Assembly: GCF_020165195.1 (NCBI RefSeq)
Contig: NZ_JAIUHR010000011.1
Location: forward strand, 86,410-150,409
DNA from: Mesorhizobium sp. CA14
GTDB taxonomy: Bacteria; Pseudomonadota; Alphaproteobacteria; Rhizobiales; Rhizobiaceae
DNA length: 64,000 bases
Direction: 5' to 3'
Positions within the stretch are counted from its first letter, which is position 1; every line of letters starts with the position of its first letter. The notes under the pieces were generated by a model. That model was not told the origin of the DNA and searched no databases. It saw nothing but the letters and a program-made list of their open reading frames with translations. This document shows positions 36,036 to 45,076 of this stretch, one piece after another. A program made the position numbers and the translations under genes.

Positions 36036-36806
36036 GTGGTATCAAAGGCCGATTTCGAGGGCAAAACCGTTGTCGTCACGGGCGCCGGCGGCGGCCTTGG
36101 TTCGGCGATCGTTGAGCTCATGGCCGAGCGCGGCGCGCGCATCGTCGGCTGCGACCAGTCGACGGAGGCGCTGGCCGGTCCGCATATTGCGTCGCGCCAT
36201 GTCTTCAACCTGCTCGACCGGGCCTCGATCGAAGCGGCTATCCCGGCGCTGCTCGACAAGGACGGCGTTCCTGACATCCTGATCAACAATGCCGGCTGGA
36301 CACGCGCCGAGACCTTGAACGTGCTGACGGCGGACAAGATCGAAGAGGAGCTCGACCTCAATTTGACCGGCGTGATGACCTTCGCCGATCCGCTGATCAA
36401 GGCGATGTCCAAGCGCGGCGCGGGCAGCGTCGTCTTCATCTCCTCGGTCAACGCCATCGCGCATTTCGGCAATCCGGCCTATGCCGCCGCCAAGGCCGGC
36501 ATCAACGCCTATGCCAAGTCGATCGCCGTCGAGCTTGGCCGCAGCGGTGTGCGCGCCAATGTCGTCTGTCCGGGCTCGATCCGCACCTCCGCCTGGGACC
36601 ACCGCCTGGCCAAGGATCCCGAGATCCTCGGCCGGCTCAAGCGGCTCTACCCGCTTGGCCGCATCGTCGACGCTTCGGAGGTGGCGGAAGCCGTGGCTTT
36701 CCTTGCCTCCGAGCGCGCTTCCGGCATAACAGGTGCCGTGGTGCCCGTGGATGCCGGGCTAACAGCCGGCTACCTGCCTTTCATCGACGACATTTTGGGA
36801 GCGTGA
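36036..36806 (+). CDS. Short-chain dehydrogenase/reductase
   Basis: 256 residues from a GTG at 36036; GGAGGAG lies nine bases upstream and decides this start. Classical SDR features are present: TGAGGGLG for NAD(P), NNAG near residue 85, the catalytic Ser in VVFISSVNAIAHFG, and YAAAKAG with the Tyr-Lys pair. The C-terminal segment ITGAVVPVDAGLTAGY is typical. It probably oxidises or reduces the sugar-like compound brought in by the associated ABC importer. It overlaps the ATPase gene by four bases (GTGA). Confidence 0.9.
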   Translation: MVSKADFEGKTVVVTGAGGGLGSAIVELMAERGARIVGCDQSTEALAGPHIASRHVFNLLDRASIEAAIPALLDKDGVPDILINNAGWTRAETLNVLTADKIEEELDLNLTGVMTFADPLIKAMSKRGAGSVVFISSVNAIAHFGNPAYAAAKAGINAYAKSIAVELGRSGVRANVVCPGSIRTSAWDHRLAKDPEILGRLKRLYPLGRIVDASEVAEAVAFLASERASGITGAVVPVDAGLTAGYLPFIDDILGA

Positions 36807-37876
36807 CCATGACCGACGTCCAGTTCCGCAACCTGTCGAAATCCTTCGGCCAGCATAAGATCCTCGAGGACATCAATCTCGACATCCGGACTGGCGAGTT
36901 CGTCGTGCTGGTCGGCCCCTCCGGCTGCGGCAAGTCCACTTTGCTGCGCATGCTCGCCGGGCTGGAGACGATCACCTCCGGCGATCTCGTCATCGGCGGC
37001 ACGCGCGCCAACGACCTGCCGCCGCAGAAGCGCAACATCGCCATGGTGTTCCAGTCCTACGCGCTGTTTCCGCATCTGAAAGCTGCGGAAAACATCGGCT
37101 TCGGCCCGAAGATCCGCGGCGAGAACCGCGCCGCGATCGATGACAAGGTGAAGAAGGCGTCGGGCGTGCTGAACCTCTTTTCCTATCTCGACCGTTATCC
37201 CAGGCAATTGTCCGGCGGCCAGCGCCAGCGCGTCGCCATGGGCCGCGCCATCGTGCGCGAGCCTTCGGTCTTCCTGTTCGACGAGCCGCTTTCGAATCTC
37301 GACGCGCAGCTGCGGGTGCAGATGCGCACCGAGATCAAGGCGCTGCACCAGCGGCTGAAATCGACCATCGTCTATGTCACCCACGACCAGATCGAGGCGA
37401 TGACCATGGCCGACCGCATCGTGGTGATGGACCGCGGCCGTATCCAGCAGGTCGGTCAGCCGCTGGAGCTCTATGACCGACCGGCCAACAAATTCGTCGC
37501 CGCCTTCATCGGCTCGCCCTCGATGAGCTTCGTCTCCGGCGCGCTGAAGACCGCCGGAGCCAAGTCCTGGTTTGAAACGACAGGCGGCGGCCGTCTGGCG
37601 CTCCCGGGCAAAGCTACGTCCGGCAGCGACACGGTCGAGGCTGGCATCCGGCCCGAGCATTTCGTGGTCGGCGCTGGCGACGATGCCCTCGCCATCAAGG
37701 TCGATGTCGTCGAACCGACCGGCTCGGAAACGCATGTCTATGGCTCGGTCGGCGGCGACACGGTGCGCGCGGTGTTCCGCGACCGGCTGCAGGTGAAGCC
37801 GGGCGACCGGCTGCCGGTAAGCGTCGATCCGCGCAACATCCACCTCTTCGACAAGGCGACGGGCCTGCCGCTGTGA
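36803..37876 (+). CDS. ABC transporter ATP-binding protein (UgpC/MalK type)
   Basis: 357 residues from the GTG at 36803, or 355 from the ATG at 36809. The ATPase domain has Walker A GPSGCGKST, signature LSGGQRQRVAMGRAI, Walker B VFLFDEPLSNLD and the switch His in VYVTHDQIEAMT. The C-terminal TOBE regulatory domain covers about residues 240-355. One such ATPase can serve several CUT1 systems, but its place next to the SDR and opposite the permeases marks it as the partner of the 32515-35862 genes. Confidence 0.94.
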   Translation: MTMTDVQFRNLSKSFGQHKILEDINLDIRTGEFVVLVGPSGCGKSTLLRMLAGLETITSGDLVIGGTRANDLPPQKRNIAMVFQSYALFPHLKAAENIGFGPKIRGENRAAIDDKVKKASGVLNLFSYLDRYPRQLSGGQRQRVAMGRAIVREPSVFLFDEPLSNLDAQLRVQMRTEIKALHQRLKSTIVYVTHDQIEAMTMADRIVVMDRGRIQQVGQPLELYDRPANKFVAAFIGSPSMSFVSGALKTAGAKSWFETTGGGRLALPGKATSGSDTVEAGIRPEHFVVGAGDDALAIKVDVVEPTGSETHVYGSVGGDTVRAVFRDRLQVKPGDRLPVSVDPRNIHLFDKATGLPL

Positions 37877-37883
37877 GAAGACT

Positions 37884-38765
37884 ATGAAGACCCCGGCCGA
37901 CATCATCACCCGCCTGCAATTGATATCGCAGGACGGCACCAAGTCGGACCGCCGGCTGGCCGGGCTGGTGCTTTCCGACCTCGATTTTGCCTCCAAGGCC
38001 GCCATCTCGGAGATCGCGGCGCGCGTCGGCGTCAGCGAGCCGACCGTCACCCGCTTCTGCCGCAATCTCGGCTGCGAGGGCCTGCGCGATTTCAAGTTCT
38101 ATCTGGCGCAGGCGATCGCCATCGGCGGCCAGTATCTGTCGCCGGAGCCGCTCAGCCGCGACGCGCGCGAGCAGCGCGTCGCCTCGGCAATCACCGAAGC
38201 GGCCATCGCCGCCATCCAGCGCGCCAGCGAGAATCTCGACATGACCACGCTGATGGATGTTGCCGCCCGCATCGCCGGTTCGGGCAATGTGCTGTGCATC
38301 GGTTCCGGCGGCATCTCCTCGATGATGGCGACCGAGATGCAGAACCGCCTGTTCCGGCTCGGCCTGTCGGCGCTCGCCCAGACCGATGGCCAGCTGCAGC
38401 GCATGTATGCCGCCGTCGCGACGCCCGAGACGACGCTGCTTGCCTTCTCCGTCTCGGGCTATGCGCGCTCGGTGATCGAGGCGGTCGAGGTCGCACAGCA
38501 ATATGGCGCGGCGACCGTCGCCATCACTGCGCCAGATTCGGCCTTGGCCAAGGTCGCCGACACAGTGATCCTTTTGCAGTCCGTCGAGGACGGCAACATC
38601 TACAAGCCGACCTCGTCGCGCTACGCGCTTTTGGCCATCCTCGACATGATCGCCACCACGGTGGCGGAAGCGCGGGGGCCGAAAGTGCTGGAGAATCTGC
38701 GCCGCATCAAGCAGAGCGTGAACACGCTGAAGGTCGACGATCCGAAGCTGCCGCTGGGGGATTGA
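37884..38765 (+). CDS. RpiR/MurR-family transcriptional regulator (HTH-SIS)
   Basis: 293 residues. The N-terminal HTH_6 domain (AAISEIAARVGVSEPTVTRFCRNLG, with recognition helix SEPTVTRFCRNL) precedes a SIS sugar-phosphate-binding domain (about 125-260: GSGNVLCIGSGGISSMMATEM and LLAFSVSGYARSVIEAVEVA). Such regulators sense phosphosugars. It is the third gene of the SDR-ATPase-rpiR operon, seven bases after the ATPase. It most likely controls the divergent promoters at 35863-36035 through the paired 17-bp sites there. Confidence 0.92.
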   Translation: MKTPADIITRLQLISQDGTKSDRRLAGLVLSDLDFASKAAISEIAARVGVSEPTVTRFCRNLGCEGLRDFKFYLAQAIAIGGQYLSPEPLSRDAREQRVASAITEAAIAAIQRASENLDMTTLMDVAARIAGSGNVLCIGSGGISSMMATEMQNRLFRLGLSALAQTDGQLQRMYAAVATPETTLLAFSVSGYARSVIEAVEVAQQYGAATVAITAPDSALAKVADTVILLQSVEDGNIYKPTSSRYALLAILDMIATTVAEARGPKVLENLRRIKQSVNTLKVDDPKLPLGD

Positions 38766-38781
38766 GCGATTTTGAAGACTC

Positions 38782-38934
38782 ACCCTCACCCGGACTGCCA
38801 ACCGAATTGCGAAGAGCAATTCGGGGCAATCCGACCTCTCCCCAAGGGGAGAGGAGCAGGTCGGCCTCAACGCCAACCCTCCTCTTCTCCCCGCCGGGGA
38901 GAAGGTGGCCACGTAGCGGCCGGATGAGGGGGCG
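38782..38934. repeat. GC-rich palindromic repeat, family C
   Basis: Hairpin elements CCTCTCCCCAAGGGGAGAGG and CTTCTCCCCGCCGGGGAGAAG are joined by a GC-rich spacer, with GCCGGATGAGGGGGCG at the right end. It fills the gap between the convergent rpiR and DUF167 genes. It may act as a bidirectional transcription barrier, but it lacks T-runs. Confidence 0.7.
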
Positions 38935-38943
38935 CCGCCAACG

Positions 38944-39255
38944 TTATTTGCCGAGCGTCTGAAGCCGCTCCACCAGTTCAGCCCCATCACCCTCTATCCG
39001 CAGCGTCTTCAGCCGCGATGTGCCGCCGGCGACCACCGAAACGGCCGATACTGGTACACCCAGCGCCTTGGCCAGCATCCGTTCCAATGCTTGATTGGCG
39101 GCGCCGTTCTCCGGCACGGCGCGCACGCGCGCCTTGAGGTGATTGCGCCCGTCGGCGGCGGTCTCGACACCGTCAATCCGGTCGAGCGCCGCCTTCGGCG
39201 TCAGCCGCACGAAGAGGTCGATGCCGTTCTCACGCAGCCGAAACGGCGCGCTCAT
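38944..39255 (-). CDS. DUF167/YggU-family protein
   Basis: 103 residues from the ATG at 39255, which shares one base with the stop of the yggT gene (TGATG). The family pattern is visible: GIDLFVRLTPKAALDRIDGV near the N-terminus, LKARVRAVPENGAANQALERMLAKAL in the middle, and SRLKTLRIEG near the end. Function is unknown. The pairing with a YggT-type gene is a widespread bacterial arrangement. Confidence 0.88.
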   Translation of the reverse strand: MSAPFRLRENGIDLFVRLTPKAALDRIDGVETAADGRNHLKARVRAVPENGAANQALERMLAKALGVPVSAVSVVAGGTSRLKTLRIEGDGAELVERLQTLGK

Positions 39256-39554
39256 CAGCCGCCGGTCACGACCCAGGACCAGACGGTGGTGACCAGAAAC
39301 TGGCGGATGAAGAAGATGATCAGAAGCAGGATGATCGGCGAAATGTCGATGCCGCCGAGATCGGGCATGAAGCGGCGGATCGGGCGCAGCGCCGGATCGG
39401 TCAGCCGATAGAGCATATTGCCGACGCTGCCGACGAACTGGTTGCGCGAGTTGACGACATTGAAGGCGTAGAGCCAGGAAAAGATCGCCGAGGCGATGAT
39501 GATCCACCAGTAGATATCAAGCGCCATGACGATGGTCTGAATAAGGGCGATCAT
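39255..39554 (-). CDS. YggT-family integral membrane protein
   Basis: 99 residues from the ATG at 39554. Two hydrophobic regions ([20 protein letters not shown] and [20 protein letters not shown]) flank the conserved cytoplasmic segment [26 protein letters not shown]. Members are involved in membrane or cell-division-related processes in some bacteria, but the function here is unknown. A start at 39581 would add nine residues. Confidence 0.9.
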   Translation of the reverse strand: MIALIQTIVMALDIYWWIIIASAIFSWLYAFNVVNSRNQFVGSVGNMLYRLTDPALRPIRRFMPDLGGIDISPIILLLIIFFIRQFLVTTVWSWVVTGG

Positions 39555-39721
39555 GCCGGTCTCCAAAATTGTCGCCGACATGTAGCCATTGCCTGGCGTG
39601 CGGGCAAGGCCCGCGGGCTTGGCGTGCGGGCAAGGCCCGCCCCGCCATGGCGCTTGTGCCGGCCCGGTCTTTCGCCTTGACATCAAACGGCCGCGACCGA
39701 TACAAGCCCATCCGCTGGAAC

Positions 39722-39797
39722 GGGGCTGTAGCTCAGCTGGGAGAGCGCATCGTTCGCAATGATGAGGTCAGGGGTTCGATCCCCCTCAGCTCCACCA
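39722..39797 (+). tRNA. tRNA-Ala (anticodon CGC)
   Basis: A 76-base cloverleaf. The acceptor arm GGGGCTG pairs with CAGCTCC, including one G-U. The D-arm is GCTC-AGCTGGGA-GAGC, the anticodon arm is CATCG-TTCGCAA-TGATG with anticodon CGC, and the T-arm GGGGTTCGATCCCC follows. The 3' CCA is encoded. It decodes GCG. It stands alone between the yggT gene and a small secreted-protein gene. Confidence 0.96.
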
Positions 39798-39973
39798 GCC
39801 AGCACACCCATGTGCTTCTCATCGGCTTCTGCCTCCTCGCTCAGCATTTTGTGACAGCCGGATTTCGGGCCGCCGCTTGGAACCAATGGCGGGGCAAGAC
39901 GGTTCAGCTATACTTTTGAAGCTGATATCCCCGGCCGGCTGGGTAAGCGGCGATGTGCGAGGAGGTCACCATC

Positions 39974-40417
39974 ATGCAGATTTCGTCCAGGTTCCGTTCA
40001 GTCGCGGTTGCGGCCATCGCTGCCGCCGGCGTCAGCATTGCCAGCGCCGCGCATGCCGACAGCGGCACGATCCGCTTCTCCGTCTACAAGGCTGCCTTCT
40101 TCATCGGCGGCTCCGGCGGGGAAGGCACGCTGACCTTCCATGGCAAACGCTATCCGATCTCGATCGGCGGCGTCTCGGGCGGCCTGGCCTTCGGCGCATC
40201 CAAGACCTATTTTCAGGGCAGGGTGCGCCACATCCGACGCGCCAGCGATGTGACGGGCGTCTACGGCGCGGCCGGCGGTGGCGGCGCGCTCGGCAGAGGC
40301 GCCCAGGTGATCGTCATGACCAATGACAAGGGCGCCCAGCTCGAGCTCACCGGCCGGCAGGTCGGCCTGCAGGTCAACGCCGACCTCAGCGGCATGAGCA
40401 TCGCGCTGAAGAGGTAG
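39974..40417 (+). CDS. Small secreted glycine-rich protein, unknown function
   Basis: 147 residues from the ATG at 39974, chosen because GAGGAGGT lies just upstream; a start at 39953 has no such site. A signal peptide (VAVAAIAAAGVSIASAAHA-D) is followed by a beta-rich sequence with GTIRFSVYKAAFFIGGSGGE, FHGKRYPISIGGVSGGLAFG and VTGVYGAAGGGGALGRG. The glycine pattern recalls the periplasmic EipA/DUF1134 proteins of Alphaproteobacteria, but I cannot confirm this. It is probably periplasmic. Confidence 0.72.
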   Translation: MQISSRFRSVAVAAIAAAGVSIASAAHADSGTIRFSVYKAAFFIGGSGGEGTLTFHGKRYPISIGGVSGGLAFGASKTYFQGRVRHIRRASDVTGVYGAAGGGGALGRGAQVIVMTNDKGAQLELTGRQVGLQVNADLSGMSIALKR

Positions 40418-40628
40418 GAGCTCAAACTCCGTCCGTTATTCCTGGACGGGCCGGTTCAGGCGCCGCCCGGGCGCGCAATGCCAGCGACCAGATCGCGCCG
40501 GGCGGGGCCAGGCGGCGAGTTTCATCGACCTCTCCGCCGAACCTGCCAGTGCCAATGGCAGGGTGTTCCCGCTCTGAATGAATAGCGGGCCTGCAGGCAT
40601 CCCTCTTGCGAATGAAGGGCGGCTCGCC

Positions 40629-40964
40629 TCAGTCGTCCCAATTATCCCAATTGTCTTCGTCCGGCGGCGGGTAGTCGGGAACGACCCGGATAATCGGCCG
40701 TGCACGCTGGTAGCGCCAATAATCCTCGTCCGGCGGCTGAGGCTCATAGGTGCGGTAGGCAGGCCGGTCGTAGTGGTGGCGCCTCCAGTATTTGTGCTTT
40801 TTATGGGGCCGCACGCAGTAGCCGTCTTCGGTCAGGTAGGCGCATGTGACATGCGCCTGCTGCACCAGGCCGTTTCTGGCCGGCATGCCAATCATCGGCG
40901 CCGCGTGGACCGCTGGCATGACCGCCAGCATGGTCCCGGCAAGGGCAAGAACAGACAATTTCAT
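40629..40964 (-). CDS. Small secreted protein with basic/aromatic and acidic tail
   Basis: 111 residues from the ATG at 40964, preceded by GGAGAGG. A signal peptide (VLALAGTMLAVMPAVHA) leads to a short region with two cysteines (TCAYLTEDGYCVRP), a basic-aromatic stretch (HKKHKYWRRHHYDRPAYRTY) and an acidic end (PDYPPPDEDNWDNWDD). No domain is recognised. Tyr/His/Trp-rich tails like this occur in small periplasmic proteins of rhizobia. Confidence 0.68.
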   Translation of the reverse strand: MKLSVLALAGTMLAVMPAVHAAPMIGMPARNGLVQQAHVTCAYLTEDGYCVRPHKKHKYWRRHHYDRPAYRTYEPQPPDEDYWRYQRARPIIRVVPDYPPPDEDNWDNWDD

Positions 40965-41173
40965 CGGCCTCTCCACCTCTCCAGACTAAGGCCGGAAGAA
41001 CGTCCTGATTGGGGACGATTTGCGGCGGCCGAGATCACTTTGATTTGCGGCCGCACATATGAGCGTTAGATCATGTATTGCGCCTGACATGCCGAGCCTG
41101 CCTTCAGGCTTGAAAATCAAGGAGCCGCCGGTGTCTTCACGCAATCCTTGGCGCCCCAACGCATCCCATAACG

Positions 41174-44100
41174 CTAATTCGCCAGCTGATCGAGAAGCGT
41201 GTCGATTTCCCCTTTCTTTGGCGCTTCGGGGGAAGCAGGGGCGGCCTGCGGGTCGGCGGAAGCGGGTTCGAGCGCCGGCGCGGTGGTCTCTGCTTCGGCC
41301 GCGCCGCCGGCGTTCGAACCTGGCGGCGCCGCCGCATTATCCGTCTTGCCGGTGCCCGGCGCCGCAGCGGGTTCCGGAGCCGCGGGCAGCGCTTTGGGCC
41401 GGGGCGCGGCGTTGCGCAGAAGATCGCCGATCAGGTCCGCCGCTCCCGTGCCGGAGCCGTCGCCGTTCGAGCCCGTTTGGCCCGGGATCAGCTTGTCGAG
41501 ATTGAGTTTCCCGGTTGGCAGTCCAAGGCGGCTCAACATGTCCAGTGCGCCCTGCGGGTCTTTGGCCAATGCGCTCAGGTCCGGATAGGCCCGAGGCGCA
41601 AACAGCGGGCCCTGGACCACAATCGGCACCCCGATGCCCTTCACGGCAACCTCGCCTCCCTGCCCGGCAAGCGAGGCAACGACGCGGGGGTTGAGACGGA
41701 TGTCGAGCGTCTGGTCGGCGAAGTCGATCTTGCCCGAGCCGTCCATTCGCACCAGCGGACCCAGCAGGCTGATATCCGTCGTCTGCGCGACGCCGTTCTC
41801 GATGGCAAAAGAGGCGCCGAGTTCGGTGAACGTCGTCTTCTTGGTCTGATCCTGCTTGAAGCCGCCGGAAAGCAGCCCGACCAGGTTGTTGTAGACCTCG
41901 GCTATGTCGATGCCGCGGAAGGCGCCGTCGCCCAATTTTGCCGCCGCTTTGCCGCCAAGGGAACGGACAAGCGATTTCGTGGTCTTTCCCGAGCCTGAAA
42001 TCGCGACGGTCGTATTGAGCGTTCCTTCGATGCGGTCGAAATCCGCCGCGTCATGGAGCAAGGGAGCCGCGGCCGCGCCGGCGATCGCAGTGTTCAGGTT
42101 CAGGGAAGCGGCGTCCTGGGAGCCGTCGGCTGTCATTTCCGCGGCAATCGTGCCGCCGTAGAAGGGACTTTGCGGCACGTTCAGGTGCGCCTTGCCATCG
42201 GAAACCACCAGAGTGGTGGCCACCGGCCCGGCGAAGACCTTTCCATAGCCGAGTTTGTCGGCCTGGATATCCACCTTGGCATCAATTCCCTTGAGGAAGG
42301 AGAGATCGATCGGTGCGTCGGTGGCGCCGTTCGGCTTCTGCGTTCCTCCCGTGACAGCCTCGCCGCCGCCGGCGAACGCCGCGAAGTCAAGTTTCGCCAA
42401 TTTAAGCGACGTCCGGATGTTGAGGGGCTCCCCAAGTTTCATCGAGCCCTGGCCCGACGCCTTGACGCCGTTCAAGGCAACAGCGGCTTTCTGAAAGGAA
42501 AGCTGTCCTGGCCCGGCGTCCACGTCACCTTTGAAGGCAAAGTCCCGCAGGCCGCGGGAAGCGCTCTGCCCCAGCCATTGCATGAGCTTGTCGACCGAGG
42601 CCGATGTGACTGAAACCTGACCCTTGAACGTGCCGCCACCCCCGGCAGTGCCGCTTATGCTGCCTTCGAGGTATTTGGAGAAAACCGAAAGGTTGATCGG
42701 CCCGGACGCGTCGGCAACGGAGCCGCTGGCCAGAAAGGATGCAGGCGCGAGCTGGGACTTGAAGGTCACGGCCTGTCCCCGCCAGACGAGCTTGCCCGTC
42801 AAATCGACCGGCTTGCCGACATCGTGAACCTTCGCGTCAAGATTGAGCCCGGTGATGTCGTCGGCCGTCCGGACGTCGGCAAGTGCTGCAAGCGGAAGCT
42901 TGCCCTGCCTGATCCCGACCGTTCCCTGCAGATTGACGCTGCTCAGTATGCGCTCTGCGGTGAGTCCGCGAAAAGCGAATCCCATATCGGCGGTCAGCTT
43001 GCCGGACAACGGCACGGATTGTCCGGCCAGCTTCGCTATAGAGCCGATGTCCAGCCCTGAACTCGCAATATTGCCCCGTATGGTCGGAGGTGTTTCACCG
43101 ACATTCGTCGAGGCTTTCGCGGTGACGCTTCCCGCATCGAGGCCGAAGTGCTCCAGCCTTGCCTCGAGATGTCCATCGCGCAGCGTGGCGGTGAGCTGGA
43201 CATCGGAAGCCCGTATCTTGCCGCCGACCAATTCATCGATGGCGACGCTGATGTCGGCATCGAACGCGGAGAGCATCGCGAGGTCGGGCTCGCCGGAACC
43301 GGCCGAAGCCTTGCCCGCGCTGGGACCACCCTTTCCAATATCGCTCAGGGCGTCGATATCGACGCGCTTTGCCGCCAGGTCGGCGAAGAAGCGATGCCGC
43401 GCCCCGGGCTGGAAGAGCGCGTCCATCTGGAAGCTCTGGTCGCCGATATCGAACTTTTCGCCCTTGATCTGATAACTGCCGTTCCCGTTGAGCTGGATCT
43501 CTCCACTGGCATGCAAGGAAGAAAATTTGGCAACCGGCGCCGGGTCGAGTCGCGCCTCGATGGCGATCTGGGCCGGCAGCCGTTTCAGGATAGGCCTCAA
43601 GGCGGAAAGCTTCCCGCTCATTTCGATGCGACGGCCGCCGCTGGTGCCGGCCAATGAAAAAGAGACCTCCCGGTCGAGGTCCGGAACCCTCAGATCGGCG
43701 TCGATTGCTGTCACCTTAGCGGCATTGCCGGCCGACGCGCCTGAGGTAAGGGTGCCATTCGTTATCGTCAGTTGATTGATCGCCAGCCGCTCGAGCGTAT
43801 CGACAATCGCCGCGAACGGATCGGCCTGAACATCCTTCGGTTCTGAAGGTGACGCCGCGTTTGCCGAAGCCTTGAGCGCGATTGTCGGATCCGCCAGCGC
43901 GACGGACTGTATCTCAAGCTTTTTCGACCATAGGGACGACAGCGTTATCGAAGTCGAGAACCGCGGAGCGGATATCGCGATGTCGCCCGTGCCGGTCGAA
44001 AGCGAGATATCGTCCGCGACCACCGCCAGCTTGGGCAGCAGCGATAGTCTGACAGGTCCGTCCAGCCGAATTGTCATTCCGGTTGCGGACGACAATTGCC

Positions 44101-44209
44101 GGCTCAATTCGGCACGAACCCAGTCGATCGAAACAAGAGCGGGCACAAGGAAGAGCAGCCCGACGGAAAGAACAACAGCTACGGTGAGTGCAGCGACGAT
44201 TTTTCTCAC
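41174..44209 (-). CDS. AsmA-family protein (bridge-like lipid-transport/outer-membrane biogenesis)
   Basis: 1011 residues. One N-terminal membrane segment (AALTVAVVLSVGLLFLVPAL) is followed by the AsmA N-terminal domain (SIDWVRAELSRQLSSATGMT, then GPVRLSLLPKLAVVADDISL), a long periplasmic beta-rich body with repeated groove-like strands, the AsmA_2 C-terminal part (FRGIDIAEVYNNLVGLLSGG and LGASFAIENGVAQTTDISLLG), and a Pro/Ala-rich tail. AsmA-like proteins span the periplasm and are thought to move phospholipid to the outer membrane. It seems to be transcribed alone. Confidence 0.92.
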   Translation of the reverse strand: MRKIVAALTVAVVLSVGLLFLVPALVSIDWVRAELSRQLSSATGMTIRLDGPVRLSLLPKLAVVADDISLSTGTGDIAISAPRFSTSITLSSLWSKKLEIQSVALADPTIALKASANAASPSEPKDVQADPFAAIVDTLERLAINQLTITNGTLTSGASAGNAAKVTAIDADLRVPDLDREVSFSLAGTSGGRRIEMSGKLSALRPILKRLPAQIAIEARLDPAPVAKFSSLHASGEIQLNGNGSYQIKGEKFDIGDQSFQMDALFQPGARHRFFADLAAKRVDIDALSDIGKGGPSAGKASAGSGEPDLAMLSAFDADISVAIDELVGGKIRASDVQLTATLRDGHLEARLEHFGLDAGSVTAKASTNVGETPPTIRGNIASSGLDIGSIAKLAGQSVPLSGKLTADMGFAFRGLTAERILSSVNLQGTVGIRQGKLPLAALADVRTADDITGLNLDAKVHDVGKPVDLTGKLVWRGQAVTFKSQLAPASFLASGSVADASGPINLSVFSKYLEGSISGTAGGGGTFKGQVSVTSASVDKLMQWLGQSASRGLRDFAFKGDVDAGPGQLSFQKAAVALNGVKASGQGSMKLGEPLNIRTSLKLAKLDFAAFAGGGEAVTGGTQKPNGATDAPIDLSFLKGIDAKVDIQADKLGYGKVFAGPVATTLVVSDGKAHLNVPQSPFYGGTIAAEMTADGSQDAASLNLNTAIAGAAAAPLLHDAADFDRIEGTLNTTVAISGSGKTTKSLVRSLGGKAAAKLGDGAFRGIDIAEVYNNLVGLLSGGFKQDQTKKTTFTELGASFAIENGVAQTTDISLLGPLVRMDGSGKIDFADQTLDIRLNPRVVASLAGQGGEVAVKGIGVPIVVQGPLFAPRAYPDLSALAKDPQGALDMLSRLGLPTGKLNLDKLIPGQTGSNGDGSGTGAADLIGDLLRNAAPRPKALPAAPEPAAAPGTGKTDNAAAPPGSNAGGAAEAETTAPALEPASADPQAAPASPEAPKKGEIDTLLDQLAN

Positions 44210-44475
44210 ATCGACCCGCCAAAATGATCGGAAGAATCAGTATCGTTAAACATACATGCTTCTGGCGCCCGACTGAATCCTGCCGAAACACGCGCTTCGC
44301 GCCGGACGAATTTCGCACTGCTCCACGGAGCCGTCGGCTCTTTCGCCGAAGGCCATCGCGATGGAAGCCATTTGCACGCGAGTGTTTCCAGACCAAAGGT
44401 TTGGAAAAGGAGCCCGGCGCCATTCACCCCGGAGGACGCTGACACCGGCGGAGTCCCGGACCGGCCTCGTCCCAC

Positions 44476-44970
44476 TCACCGGGCGACTGGTGTTGCTTTA
44501 TGATCGCGTTGGCGCGCATAGGCCACACATGCGTCTACCGTGCTGACGCAGAGCGCATCGACGCTGTTCGGCAGATTGTTGTCGCCGGCATAAGCAACCT
44601 CGGCGACACGACCGCCGATCATGCGGATCTGCGTGTTGCAATAGCCGCCTGGAGCGACATTGACGGAACCGCCGACAGCAGGAATCGCGCCCACGGCCAT
44701 CGTCGGCACCGCGATACTGAGGTTGCCGCGTTGCACGGTGCGCTGGTAGGTCCAGATCTGGCCGGATGAACCCACGTCGGCCGTCGCGGTCGGAAAGCCG
44801 GCGCACATGCGGACATCGGCCTCGCTGAGACCGACCATCTCCTTGCGGGCAGCGGCCGTGGTGGCGTCGACCTTGGCGATGCTCGACGTATCGTCGGGGA
44901 TGACGCAGGACGACAACATGGAGATGCCTGCCGCGACAAAGGCAAGTTTTCGAATACGCAAGGATGTCAT
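44476..44970 (-). CDS. Small putative lipoprotein
   Basis: 164 residues. The N-terminus MTSLRIRKLAFVAAGISMLSSC ends in a lipobox (LSSC). The mature part has AARKEMVGLSEADVRMCAGF, a segment resembling SmpA/BamE-type or DUF-like lipoprotein repeats, followed by IWTYQRTVQRGN, and cysteines at GYCNTQ, ALCVST and DACVAYA. The pattern 'GLSEADVRMCAGFP' and 'W-x-Y' is common in small rhizobial outer-membrane lipoproteins of unknown role. No close neighbour suggests a function. Confidence 0.75.
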   Translation of the reverse strand: MTSLRIRKLAFVAAGISMLSSCVIPDDTSSIAKVDATTAAARKEMVGLSEADVRMCAGFPTATADVGSSGQIWTYQRTVQRGNLSIAVPTMAVGAIPAVGGSVNVAPGGYCNTQIRMIGGRVAEVAYAGDNNLPNSVDALCVSTVDACVAYARQRDHKATPVAR

Positions 44971-45076
44971 GCCGTCGGTCGGAGTTGTGTGCCGCCCCAG
45001 CGCCTTCCTGCCTACCTAGGCAATCGGCCAAACGCGTCAACCCGCGGAAGGCCGACGCATTTCCGCGCCAATGCGC

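Noticed and set aside
40429..40449. CCGTCC/GGACGG hairpin after the 39974 gene
   Set aside because: The stem is short and not followed by a T-run, so a terminator call is not supported.
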